Part shown: positions 48,660-61,200 of the stretch, piece by piece | How the letters are laid out: each line of letters begins with the position of its first letter | Position numbering within the stretch: the first letter of the stretch is position 1 | NCBI GenBank assembly: GCA_026874595.1 | Contig: CM049306.1 | Location: 13,417,019-13,481,018 of the forward strand | Direction of reading: 5' to 3' | DNA from: Sipunculus nudus | Lineage: Eukaryota > Annelida > Sipuncula > Golfingiida > Sipunculidae | DNA: 64,000 nucleotides | Notes under the pieces: generated by a model | Databases searched by the model: none | The model's input: only the letters and a program-made list of their open reading frames with translations | Told to the model about the DNA's origin: nothing | Translations under genes and position numbers: made by a program

Positions 48660-49545
48660 AAATTCATTTTTAGTGATTCTGTGAACTTTGTGATGGTGTG
48701 GCATCATCTGTCGTCCATACATTAACCCATATAATCTGAAACGCACAAGCCAGTGTCATCAAATTTTAAGCAAAACATCAGTGATCTAAAAAAAAAAGCT
48801 TAAAAAAAAAACTTTAAAAATATTCTTCTCTGTCCAGCCAAAATGTTCCCAAATTTGTTCTAATGGTTCCAGTTTGGTGAGTTTTGGCCCAGTAACAGGA
48901 AGCAGAACTTAGTTATTTGGTCAAAAAGGATACTAAAATTACAATATCAGAAACAGCTGGAGCTGTCATTACCTAATTTTATCCAAATGTTGGTTACATG
49001 AGTCACCTGCATCAACCTTTTTTGTATGGTGGTACATAATTTCTAAGGAACAGCAGGAGCTAGCATCCCCAAATTTTATGCAAGAATCTGTCACAAATCA
49101 AAAGTTGTGGGATTGAGCTTTTTGTGGCACCACCTGCATCAATTTACATTTTACGGAGGAAAAGCTTGAAAACCTTTGAAAGCTTCTTCTCCAAAATCAT
49201 TCAGCCAAATTGTTCAATATTTCACAGAAATGATCCCAGAGACAAGCTCTCTCAAGATAATTCAAATGTTTTGGGTTTGATGAATTTAGCCGAGTTATAG
49301 GAATTTGAATTTATTTTTATATATAGTAATTTGGCCAAGTAAGCATATAGTAACATAACAATCTCAGAAACCACAGGAGCTAGCATCACCAAATTTTGTG
49401 CAAATGTGGGTCATATGTCTCATATTTGAAATTGAGATTTTTGTTGCGCCACCTACATCGACCATTTTTTACAGGCAAAAAACTTGTAATTTTAGCCTCT
49501 TTCAGCATAAATATGTTTTATGATGAAACTATCAGGCTATATGAT
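48660..49545 (+). repeat. Family E tandem units, separate array
   Basis: Units share AGAAAC..C.GGAGCTAGCATC, ACCAAATTTTATGCAA, GTCACATG.GTCA, CCAGCCAAATTGTTC and TTTCACAGAAATGATCCC. No clear element ends were found. It is cut off by family C copy 4 at 49551. Confidence 0.65.
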
Positions 49546-49550
49546 TTATT

Positions 49551-50380
49551 GTATTCACCAAAACAAAGTTATGTCTATACTATGTTTTTGACTGTTCAGC
49601 TGCCGCCCCATTCGTTTCCAGAATAGAACTCTGAGACCACTGGACATATTTTTCCGAAACTTTACACAATTATAGGGTCACATGTGAACTGGTGCTAAAA
49701 TATTTTGCATTGACCTCTGATCTTTTCTGTCTCCAGTGTGTCCATCTATGCGTATGTTTTGACACATTAACCCACATATTTTCGGACTCGTTTGACCCAT
49801 CAGGCTAAAAATTTTGCACAAATGTAGCCCTTGGATAGCTTTATAACATACATAAAAATGGTGGCGCCACCTGCAACCATTTTTGTACAGCGTCCATCTG
49901 TTCATCTGCCTTGGGATAAAATCACTCATTTCTCTGCAGTGGTTGGACTTATCCACCTGAAATTTTGCATGAGTATTCATCCTGGATAGCTTTTTTTATT
50001 TTATGACAGGTGGCGCCACCTTTCACATTCAGTCTGCAAACATCCAGGCTTATATCTCACGACTGGTTTGACATATCCTCTTGACATTTTGCATGTGTAT
50101 AGATCTCACATAGCTTTTTTATCATATGCAAAACTGGTGATGCCACCTGTAACCATTATTGCACAGTGTCTGTCTGTTTATCTGCCGTGGGATAAAATTA
50201 CTCATATCTTGGCAGTGGTTTGACTTATCTGCCTAAAATTTTGCATGTATATACAACTTGGAAAGCTTCTTGAATTTTGTGGCAGGTGGCACCACCTACA
50301 TACAAATTTTTGCTGCAGACATCCATGCTAATATGCAACACACCTCACTATATTTCCCCTTGCCACTCAATACATGCATA
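49551..50380 (+). mobile_element. Family C element, copy 4, 3' end lost
   Basis: It starts GTATTCACCAAAACAAAG, then GTTTTTGACTG, and carries GGTGGCGCCACC at 49860 and 50009. It reaches ATTTCCCCTTGCCACTCAAT and ATACATGCAT, but the GCGGATAC arm and CTAG end are missing. A tRNA-like dimer begins there. Confidence 0.65.
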
Positions 50381-50387
50381 CCAACTG

Positions 50388-50540
50388 CTTCGCTAGCAAA
50401 GCAAGCTTCACTAGCGAGCCCCCATTTTGATACGAAGACAAATTGCACTTTGGGCTGATCCAGGATTTGAACCCATAATGGTGGCGCACAAGTCTGGTGT
50501 ATCAATCACTTCGCTAGCAAAGCAAGCTTCACAAGCGAGA
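50388..50540 (-). mobile_element. tRNA-derived (SINE-like) dimer
   Basis: On the minus strand TAGCGAAGTGA (50506-50516) matches a Pol III A box and GGTTCAAATCC (50463-50473) matches the B box exactly, about 33 bases apart as in a tRNA. CACCAGACTT between them resembles a tRNA anticodon arm. The acceptor arms do not pair, so this is not a functional tRNA gene. A 30-bp direct repeat containing TTCGCTAGCAAAGCAAGC occurs at 50388-50418 and 50509-50539 (121-bp period). The downstream unit again has TAGCGAAGCAGTTGGTA, a typical D-arm. This suggests a tandem tRNA-like unit, the second one truncated. Confidence 0.5.
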
Positions 50541-50559
50541 CAGTTCGGTCCGCTTTAAT

Positions 50560-50790
50560 GTCACCCCATAACAAAGAATATATTGATTTCATTGACTTTT
50601 GGTTGAGCTGAAGTTGGTCTTGTTGCCATTTGTATTGGCCTATTTTGAACTGAGGGCTGCAATAGTCTTCTTCTGCAAAATTTGTTTCAACTTATGTAAC
50701 ATTGCACAAAAATTATTTTTAGTTGGCCTTTGTTAAAGTTTACTAAACTGATTTTTGGCAGAATTATTGGACCAATGAAAAGACTGTGAT
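50560..50790 (+). repeat. Family E remnant
   Basis: CTGAGGGCTGCAATAGTCTTC, AACATTGCACAAAAATTAT and TTTTTGGCAGAATTATTGGA resemble the units at 45700-45850, diverged. Confidence 0.45.
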
Positions 50791-51059
50791 ACTTTGGTAA
50801 TAAAAGTTAGTAGATTTATTGTGTTAACAAATTGACCTTTTTTGGGTATATCAGCAGAGCTGTACAGGCAACATAAATTATTTGTTCCATATCCAGCTTA
50901 TGTGTAAGATAAATCCATGATTAAAATATTACATGTATTTTGATTTTGCTTTCAATAGGTATCTGTTATTATTCCAAACATTTTGATAAAAAAATACCAA
51001 ATTCATATGTCGGCTTGAAAAATGCATTGTAGCCAAAGTCTTAGGGTATGTGTAAACAA

Positions 51060-51250
51060 ATTTACCAATGGGCCAAGATTGTGTCAGTACCTATAAAAAG
51101 AGACTGCCATCTATTTCAGTTTTTGCAACAGGCCAAGTTTCAGTCTGTAACTATATATAGCTTTGACAGACTTTGCCTACTGTATCAGATTATGCAACAG
51201 GTCAAGAGTTCAGTCAGTACAGCCAAGAACAGGTCAGAAGTTCACTCAGT
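51060..51250. repeat. Short imperfect tandem repeat (~60-70 bp)
   Basis: (CA)ACAGG(C/T)CAAG...CAGTC.GTA recurs at about 51070, 51126 and 51196. Confidence 0.5.
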
Positions 51251-51339
51251 GCAGCAGCTGGCAATTTGTTCTGATTCACTCAGGGCAACTGCCTGCCTTA
51301 GCTGAGCTTGGTCAGCCCCATGCACCTGATTCAAGAGAA

Positions 51340-51888
51340 GTGTTATTTATTGGCCTAAAATTGTGGCTTGTCCATGCATCTTTGATGGCTTTCTCGTACA
51401 CAAGGCTGGTGTTGCCACCTAAAATGATTTTTGCATAGTGTATGTCCCAGCTTATTTCTCAGGAGGGATTTGATATATCATCCTGAAATATTTATATATC
51501 AGATAACTTTGTCATATACAAGACTTGTGGTGCCACCTACAGTTGTTTTGGGTTTTATACACATGTGCACATGGCTCAAGAGTGGTTTGAAGTATCTGCC
51601 TGAAATTTTATATGTCCATACATCTTCAGTGGCTTTCTTGTACACAAGACTGGTGGTGCCACCTACAATCATTGTGTGTTGTGTACATCCATGCCAGTAT
51701 TTCAGGAGTGATGTTTGTGTAATTTGTGCTTGTAATTGAGTTTAAAATATTTAGTAATTGCATTCTGCCTGTGCATGTCACACATGTCCTTGAAAATAAA
51801 TCAAATAATAGTCAAGCATGTTATCATGGAAGCATTATACCTTATGTATATCCCATTTCACAGGTTTGCATTAGGCCTGTTGGCCTTG
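51340..51888 (+). mobile_element. Family F element, 3' part, copy 2
   Basis: Core units of 116-127 bp have ACACAAG.CTGGTG.TGCCACC (about 51398, 51514 and 51641). The 3' end is TTTGCATTAGGCCTGTTGG, then CTTG (51885-51888) and TTATG. The 5' hairpin was not identified. Confidence 0.6.
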
Positions 51889-54800
51889 TTATGATTTTTT
51901 TAACTGACTCGAATGTTCCCATTTAAATGAACTTTAAAATCAAATCAGGTAATTTAAACTTTATAATATGCAGATATGCCAAAAATAAATAAGTGTACTT
52001 AAAATAAATCTTGTAATGTGCAGGTGTGGACAAAATATTGGAATTTTTATGAAATAGCTCAGTACAGCTGACTTGAAATGGTGGATATGAAAACACACAG
52101 TTTATTACATTTTCTTTTATACAGGTCTGTTATGTGGATTATAAACACAAGTTTCTCAGCTTTTCTGTGTTGAGCCTGTTCCTAAATTTTGAGTGCAAAT
52201 GAATAAAAAAATTGAGAATACCCTTTCCACACTATCATTGGAAGCAATAATAACAAGGATCTTTTTAAAAAATCATATTGACAGATTTTAAAATTCTGAA
52301 TGCAAACATACAAAAAGACAAAATGTGATATAATAAACATTTCTAGATCAAAATGAAAAAAAAAACAACTCTACCTGCCCTCAAGGCAAACCCCCCAACA
52401 AAATTTCATAGAAATCCTTATATAAATAACAAGAACATTTGAAGCCATTTAGACAGATGAACAGACAGACATGAATATATAACCTTCATATTCAGCATTT
52501 CTGGCGCACTTATTGGAACTCACTCTCAGGTCTTGTGTAGAGATATCTCATTTGTCACCCTACCCTTCTGTAATATCTGCATCTGTGTAGGCTTTAGGGT
52601 TGGCTGAGTCTGGACATTGTCAGTGCAAGGGTGGCAATGGTGGGCTGGCAGACTGGCCATAATAAATCAGTGTGGTCAGCAATGGAGTTTGATTTACAGT
52701 TCAGTTTATAACGTATGAATCACACTTTTATGACCTGTGAAATTGGATGGCCAAATGGAAATGCATAACACCCATACTGAGTGAGCCAACAGAAAACACA
52801 AAGCTTCTCCGAGAACAGTATTGTCTCTGCCGATTTGTCAGCTGACTCTGTGTCATTTGAAATCTTATTTTGTTCAAAGAAACCACATACACTGCTAATT
52901 ATCTGCCTGAAGTTCTGTGGCTAAAATCTTAGTTTTTTACCTTCCTGTGGTTTATGAGACATACCGTGAAGCTTTGAAGTTTTACTTAATCTAATTTTCA
53001 TGAATATTTGGTTAAAATGGAAAGAACTGTACAGACTTGACTTAATAATAATCTACAAATATACCACAGCCTCAGTGGTGAAGCTAATCAGTTCATCTAA
53101 TGATAACAAGAACCTGACTCAAATGGTACTTGTCAGCTAATTATGAGAAATAAATATGTCATCTAACATTGTGCAGAATCATAACCATAAACATATGTTA
53201 AGGACAACAGGGGATTCAGGAAGAATTTTATATCCCACAAAATGAGGATACATAGTGAATAAATACATTTATATTTTTATTATAAAAAAAAACATATATC
53301 ATTATTTACTTCATAAATCATAAAGTTATATAATGAACAGCACTATCAGAGTTACACTAATGAGAATAGACACACAAACTTAATATTGTAATTTGTTTAC
53401 ACACTTTTGAAAAATAATGCATAAATTATGTAAATTCAGGTACGTAATATTTCATTTGTTTCATTAATCCTAAATGTAATTCACTATTGGGATGATTGTT
53501 ATCAAAGAAAAAAATTCATTAGCAGAGTTGTATAAGATGATGAATTCTGTATTCATAGAAGTGACTTCTTAACAATAATAATAATAATTTAAAAAAATAA
53601 TAACAACAATAATATTAATTTGAGAAAGCTCTCCTCAGTCCCATAATTCAATAATACATGAAGTAATGTGGAGGCAGAAGGTTAGTGATAGAGAAAGATA
53701 ACTGGCAAATCTTGCTGTCAAACAAAGAGCTGCTTTTATGTTGGGAATATTTGTCCAAACATTCACCCTTTAGATACTCCAATACCAATGTCATGGTAGT
53801 CAGATGCATGACAACATTGTAGTTCTTTAATGTTATTTGCAGACGGGGTGTATATGATGTAAAGACTGCATTGAAAGATATATAAACTGGACAATTACAA
53901 TTTACATTAAGTTAATGCTTGCTCACATAGTCTGATACAAGTTTAATATTAAACTATTAAATTAAACACTTCCAAATGCAGAAAAAATCTAACAGTTACA
54001 GATCATATCAACCTTTATAAAGTAAAAGAGAAGTCATATTGATGGCTTAAAGTATGAATTGTGTCATTGAAAACCATCATTGGGAAGTTGGTAATTTGCA
54101 TTATGCTTTGTATGATGGATGTTTAGATGAATGCTACTCCTGTTTTAGGTCTATAAAATATAATAAATGTTTGTATTATCTGATGATTCTTGTATTTTCA
54201 CAAAGCACCTCTTTTTCCTGAAGTACCAAACATTCATTGAATATTTCATGACAGATAATGATAAATCATCCTTTGAATGACAAATCATGACATACTGAGG
54301 CTTAGGACTATGTTTAGATTAGCTGACTTTCAGCCAGGCTTATTTTAAGTGATTATCCTTGGACAATTGCCGTTTGGCTTATCCCAGGGTATTTTTACTA
54401 TTTGATCTAGAAGCTTATAACTCAGCACTCACAAGGGTCTTTCATATACTCTTTGGAGAATTTAAATTAGGTCATTATTCGCTGATTATTGCGAACCCAA
54501 ATTCCTTTATTCACCAACTGTATTTTAATATGTTTATGCAGTGTTAAAACTAAATGTACTGAACTCCTCCAGTGAAGCATAAGGAATCTAAAAAATGATT
54601 TTATTTAGTATAAGTTGTATCCTGATAGCTTCTCTTTTAGATATTATGGGCTTTAGCGTTTCATTCCTCAAACATATGTATTTGTATTTTTCAAATTCAA
54701 TATTTGTTTGTATAGAAAGACATTTTACTTATGACATTAAAAGCATCTCCCAAAACCTACACCAACTTCAGAAATTAGATTTGTATGGTTTTATCTACTC

Positions 54801-57800
54801 GGAATCTCTTATATTATTATTAATCATTTACTTACTACGGTTAATGTCCAAGTTCACTAAAGCAAGTTGAAAACATAGCACAGTATACCAGTATGATAAG
54901 GCATAACATTTGAAGTTTATCGGTTCTACATCATTTTGTAACGTCATGCTCTATAGTAACATGGCTTAGACTACAAGACACATATAGGGTAGATAAGTAA
55001 AAGCAATATCAGCATGTGGAAAGAGGGCAACAGAAATTAAAGATCAGGCTGAAAAACATAGTCAAATCATAGGTTTCACATGATGTTGGAATTCTATATT
55101 TATTTTATTTTAGAGTGAACAGTTGCTCATTTCTGCTAAACTAAACAGGATAATTTCTCAAACTTTAGGATATAAAGCCAGCCATTCACCAACTTATTTT
55201 TGTAGATTTTATGTGATTCCTGGCTTACTCTGTGGACATACTTAGTATTAATGAACTGTATTTAATTCATATATAAAGAAAAGTTCTTGAAACGCCTCTG
55301 TGATGGCTGTATGATTTTTTTATTTACAAGCTGTGCTAAACGCAGTTCATGCGCCAATGTTGACAAACAGACAAACCATATAACCAAAGTTGGTTATTGC
55401 ATACGTGCGGACGTTGAAAGGTCAATAAATAAAAGAAACGCCCTATGCAAAACTCAGGTTCATCTGACTTTCCCACAGATGTCCTTAATTGAATGTGTTT
55501 TGATTATTTTGGCGGGCTCCCTGTATATTATAATCACATGATTATAAACAAAAAGAACAACCTGTGTGGTGGGATCCGCATTTTCTGTTCTATTTTTTAT
55601 AAAAGTTTCAAGGGATTATCTTTAGTTAACAGACGTCATCTATCTGAATGGGCCCCTATAAAAATGCAACTTCTTAGCTGTTCGTAATCCTTGTGCTACC
55701 AGACCAAAAAAGTCGATCAGTTATTAATTACTTTTAAACATTCCATGACCAGAATTTCTCCGAATTCTTGAAATATTTGCATAGAAAAAAGATATTAAGT
55801 TATAGATGTCACCTTTGAAATATGATATATTACGGCAGTTTGAGTTTTAAGTGCACAGAGTCAGGTGATTTAATTAGTCGCAACCTTAAAATATAGAAAC
55901 TTTTAATATTCTCCTCAGGCATCATTAGTCAGGATCACATTTCACACCTATTCACTGTGTCATTATTGGCTCGGCTCTAGAGGTAAATGTGTCTGTATTT
56001 TAAGACATTGCACCCAGAGATAATTCAATCATCCATGTATAGAAGTGTTTGGAAATCTTTTAAATATTTACTGCTGTGTTGTAGAATAAAAAGTCTGCCA
56101 TTTATTAGCAGGATTTACATCAATATGCTGTTAATATGGTCTTAAATTATCCATGTTTTTATCAGTATATATATAGGCGGCAAGAAATACTTAATACCTC
56201 TTAATAAATGTCAAATTCATCACATTTATTCACTTGTGCCTAAGAACTGTGAACGGACAAGAAATTGAGTTTTTTTTATTCTTTTGGTGAAAACTCAGAA
56301 TGTATCAAAATGTAACCTGAAATTTTCCACCCAGTTGTACTCAAGTCCTTTGATTCAGCTTTTACATTGATTGTGTATAAACTGAAATCACACATGGAAA
56401 GCATTTTCAGGTGTACTTGTTAAGACTGTTAACAATACACTTATTAGAGTATGATTGCTAGTGTCATATTAAATTGAGAATTAGGGGTTAGATTACACAT
56501 AAAGCCGTTAAAATAAGTTATTGATGCTGTTAGCTTTGCACTAGGACATATTAATCAATGTCTACTTGGTCTCTGGTTTTAAAATGTAAACTAACGGCAC
56601 CCTAAAATATAGCACTTTGTTTCAAATTATTTTTACCATAGGCTTATTGAAGAATATATGTTCCAAATTAACTTAAATTCACAGAACTCTGGGTAAAAAA
56701 GTAAATTTTCATCTAAGAAAAAGTACTCCTGAAATACTAGTATCAGGTCGTTTGAAGTCTTACAGCTAGGATGATGTCGAATATAATATTCTTCATATAC
56801 CATGCTCATTACCTTTTATCTATCACGGAGCGACTTTGCAGAAGACTATAAACATTAGTCTTGAACACTGTAAGCAGCCTCCTTTCCGTGATTTGTTTAA
56901 GGCCTCATTGTTCCTGCACTTTATTTTCAGTATGTGCAGCTCAGTTTGCCTCTTTTAAATGTGTAATACTTTGGATGTGAAAATTAATGTAGTCCAATAA
57001 GACTGCTTCATTTCAAGTGAAACCCACAAACCATGTTTTACAACAAGATGAGCCAACCAAGACACAATTAAGTGCATGGCATACTAGAAGTCTGTCCCAT
57101 GTGCTATGAGGAACTGCTTATTAGACATATTGCCATCCTTGGTCACCATATAATAACTCTACCTATCTGAAATCAAGAGAATGACTTGCCTGGTATTGGA
57201 ATCCAGTGCCTTCCTAGTATACCAGCTTACTTTAAAGCTGGGTGACAGTCTTGCACATGAAATATGTTGTTGTTGTATTCAAACCCGTGCCATCCAGTTT
57301 CGCAGGTTGGTATTATGAAATATTTAACAGGTACTTAACCATGAGATTGGTTCTAGTAGGTACTTAATAAGTATAGAAAGTGTACGTCTCTGCCATGATC
57401 CCCATAATTACTCATCTGTTATTGATGTCTGCTCATATTTACTATTTATTTTAATGAATAGTTTAATATCCGAAAATCTAAAATGCACTTTCTGCAGGTT
57501 TAATTTATTCAAACAACCGTATAGAGAGAGCATAAGAAGTTAATTGACAGACTTCTCGAAATCAATTTGATAATGAAATTCTCCTAATCAAAAGAATTTT
57601 ATAAATTTGAGATTTGATGTGATAGACTTAGGTTATCATTAATTACCCAAGAAAATTGTGTATTTAAATACGTATGGATACATTACTGTTTATGAAATGC
57701 GCAGTATGTAGCAAGCATACTATAAAGCATACCAGTTTCTTTTTTGCATAATAGCTCATGTTTGAATCCCTAAAAAGTTGTTTAAATTAAACCTTTAGGG

Positions 57801-58149
57801 CCCCAAGCAAATGCCCTTGGGCATGTCCCAGAACATTCAGGCAAGACGTCTGGTTCCTTAATCAAGACCATGTTTCATGGAATCGTCATATATAGAAATA
57901 TGTTAATTTACTCAACATCCTTGATTTACTTATTTTTACATTAAGGACCATGACTTTCACTACCTACCACGCGGATTAAGAAAAAAGAGGTGGTTACGTT
58001 TAATGATGGGTCATTTGTGCACTCTGGTGTTGCTAAAGACATCTTATTTTGTAGGTAATCCCCTACAGAGTGTTTATCATCATACCGGTTTATATCCCTT
58101 CGTTTACCAGACTAGCAAAGGTACTGCATACATATCTAGTTCAAATTTA
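51889..58149. other. Unique sequence of about 6.3 kb
   Basis: Almost free of the element families. 52490-52960 and 55280-55700 are less AT-rich than their surroundings. An AAT-rich run lies at 53570-53622. No exon with acceptable splice signals was found. This could be intronic or regulatory DNA of a nearby gene. Confidence 0.45.
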
Positions 58150-58277
58150 CAACTTGAACTAGAGACAATGTATGTACAAGTTTACATTCTTGGGAGAACA
58201 GATACTTCATACTGTTACCGACCAGACACACTGTTCTTCTGGCTGTGGGCTTTGGTCAGCTTTTGCTGGTATTCGAG
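58150..58277 (+). mobile_element. Family G 3'-end fragment
   Basis: GGGAGAACAGATACTTCATA, CTGTTACC, CACACTGTTCTTCTGGCTG, then TCAGC-TTTT-GCTGG and TATTCGAG match the 3' end of the element at 9205-9313 (GAGAGAACA, CTGTTACC, AACACTGTTCTTTTGGCTGA, TCAGC-TTCT-GCTGA, TATTCTAG). TT follows, as it does there. A 120-codon open frame overlapping it is therefore not a gene. Confidence 0.65.
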
Positions 58278-61200
58278 TTTCTTCTTTGTGTGTCCACTAT
58301 ACTGTTATATAATTGTTTCCAAAATTGCCTCATGCACCCTTATTGGATGGAAGCTTCAGGCTTAAAATCGATTCATTTATATAATCGTTAGTTTGTTTAA
58401 CTGAACCATATAGTATATAATGAAATACAAAGTGTACATAATGCAACAAAAAATGTATGCTTTCAGAAAGGAAGCACACATATTTTCCACTCTCCATAGC
58501 TACAACAGGAACGAGGTATAAATGAGCAAAACTATTTCCAAATACATGCAGCGTTCAGATTTGCGTCAGAAGTATAAAAGAGCTTAATTTGTTTTTCAGA
58601 ATATTTTATTGAAGCATTCATTTACAGTGTCAGATTAAGACAATGCAAGGCACACGTCTATAGGAGACCTTGGGAAGCCCAAAAGTAACACTATCTGATC
58701 ATAAAATTGTCTTTTTTTTTTCTTTGTATATACTCAGTGCAAGTGTCATTGGTCATTGTTTATAAATTTATAACCTTTAATTAGTTTATGAAAGTATGGC
58801 ATTATTCGATAACATGCATGCACTAGCGCATGACATTGATAGCCATGCTTTAACACTACACTATATATATGCCGTCAGAACACGGTTTCTTCTGAAGTTT
58901 TCTATTGAAACTTGCTTTATATTAAAATGAATCATAAGCTGCATTTAATCATTTCTATATTCAAACAATAATCATATCAGTTCGATAATTAACCGATCTT
59001 AGGACCCTGTTGGCCGTTGATTTTTCTTATGTTTCAGTCTAAAAAATTAACTTCGACCAACACAGGCAGTAAGCAAAAATTAAACAGAATAATTTGAAAA
59101 CTGTTTCAACATTTGGAAAAGCTCCCCAAATTAATTGCTGGAATTTATATCATGTTTGATACACATCTTGACGGATGAAACTTTTTGTATTCAGACTGAG
59201 ATTGTTTGTCGTACATGCGGAAGTGGGTTACACATTATTTTGGCTTAGATACAACCCTGATTCTTTTCGTTACAAATCAAATTAACGGTAATATTTTTTT
59301 TATATTTACGGTAATATCTGTATATACGCATATTCGTCTACAAGAAGCTGTGCCCTGCAGATCATGAGCCCGTACAGTCTGTATGTCTTCACCAATAATT
59401 GGAAACCATTAAGAAATATCCATGCGCTTTCTTCTTACATGGAACAGATCTTAACCACATATTTTCGTATTAGGCGGTCAACTGTCTAAAGTCACCTTGG
59501 GTGCCCTTATACTAAATATTATTATAAAAACTTAATAATAAAACAAATTCTTGATCAGGTATATGTTTTAAAATTATGGCTTAATCTTTCTTATCCTCTG
59601 TTAAAGCCATGTTAAAATGTTGTAAGTTGTCATATATATGCTTTGCAACAAAGAACCCTGCCACTCCCAAGAAAATATCTTTGTTATAGGTGTTGTGTCA
59701 CAAGATTCAAACCATTAAGCCTTATACGACATATATATAGTATGTTTGACTCATTCCCTTCACCTAATCAACAAACATTTGGTTATTCTTATTGTTCTGT
59801 CTTTTAGTTTACATGCAGAGGCGGCTGACTATTTAAAATATCTTCCAAGGCATTACCGAAAATAAGCCAACTGAAAACTAAAACAGCTTTACCAATAAGT
59901 CCATATGATTTTATCATTTGGAAAATAATAATAATATGCTTCTCAATACATTAACCTAGATGACTGATCGGTAGAAAGCACTTCATCAAAAAATTGATGA
60001 GTTTGATATATGCCTATCGCATGCATGTGAACATTGAAATGTTAATTCCATTATTCGCAATTAAGAGTAGAAGTGATATTTCGATGATGTGTCTTGGTTT
60101 TATCAATGACTGGTGGCAATTTATAAAGTTTGTAATTACCCCCGCAACAGGCGTAGTGACACGAGTTGTTGATTGGGGGACGGAGATTTTTCGGCTTATA
60201 AGGTACGCTCTGTCCTATTACAAAACCTTCAATCAGGGACATCGTATGACATGTGTGCTATTTGACTTGTGGGGAACTTTCACTTTTATTTCTCATTTCC
60301 TATCAGTCACTTTGAGATTGATGTATAGCCCAGCAACAAAACTTGTAATTTATCAACCTAATGGACTAGAGACCGTCTCCCAGAACCTCATGCACTCTTT
60401 CACAGGATCGATTTTAACCGGGCTTCTGAGGAGTGGGGAATAGGAGTCGTGGGACCCCGATAGGTTCACCGTCTGTCCATTTGATTGGCAACTGTGTCAC
60501 ATCCGCTCCGTCTGCCGGCTGCCGAGTATATTTCACCACCGGTCTTGTACCCAGAATACAGTTCAACCTCTTCGCCCTTATTCTATGGCTAAATACCCCG
60601 GGGATCTAATTTAGCATCCCGGCAAGACCCCAGGCCAATTGGTTTAAAGATGACCACTGGTTTATGTAGAACTTTTGCCCTTATTGGCTTGGCTGAAATT
60701 TCAATGGCTTATCTTCTTACAAATTAGCTGTAAATGACAGGATAGACCTCTTGTAGCCAAAGCCATCTTGATGTGAACAGAGCCCTGTCAGGTTTACATC
60801 AAGGCGAAATACCATGTAATACTAAGATTATGGGGACAGTCATCCGTATCATCATTTTCATCTTAGGCCACGTCAAGAAAATTGGTTTTTGTCCGGGAGC
60901 ACTCTTGAAGGCATTTTTCTTGTAATATTCTCATTTCTTTTAAAAACCTGATCACAAACATATTTAAAGAGCCCCGCGAATAGACTGTTAAATCATGTCT
61001 TCAGATCATGTTTTCATCGGTAAAATTTCCACCTCCTCAACGTTAACTTCCTTAGGAACTTTTAATGCAGTCCATTTTGTTTTATTATTTGATACCCACC
61101 GCCGTTATCCTTAATTCAGGATTATTAAATTAATCATCATAAGTCACTGACACAAGTAATTTTAAATAACCAGATATTGCAAATTGATTAATTACCAGAG

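Noticed and set aside
52050-52080. Another family A 5' end (AGCTCAGTACAGCTGACTTG)
   Set aside because: The hairpin partner is absent and the following sequence does not match any family A body.
58003-58365. 120-codon plus-strand open frame with hydrophobic C-terminus
   Set aside because: Its middle is the 3' terminus of a family G mobile element, and there are no splice signals at its edges.
59994-60443. 149-codon plus-strand open frame
   Set aside because: No recognisable domain, starts at TTG, no convincing splice sites. One frame of this length is expected by chance in a window of this size and composition.
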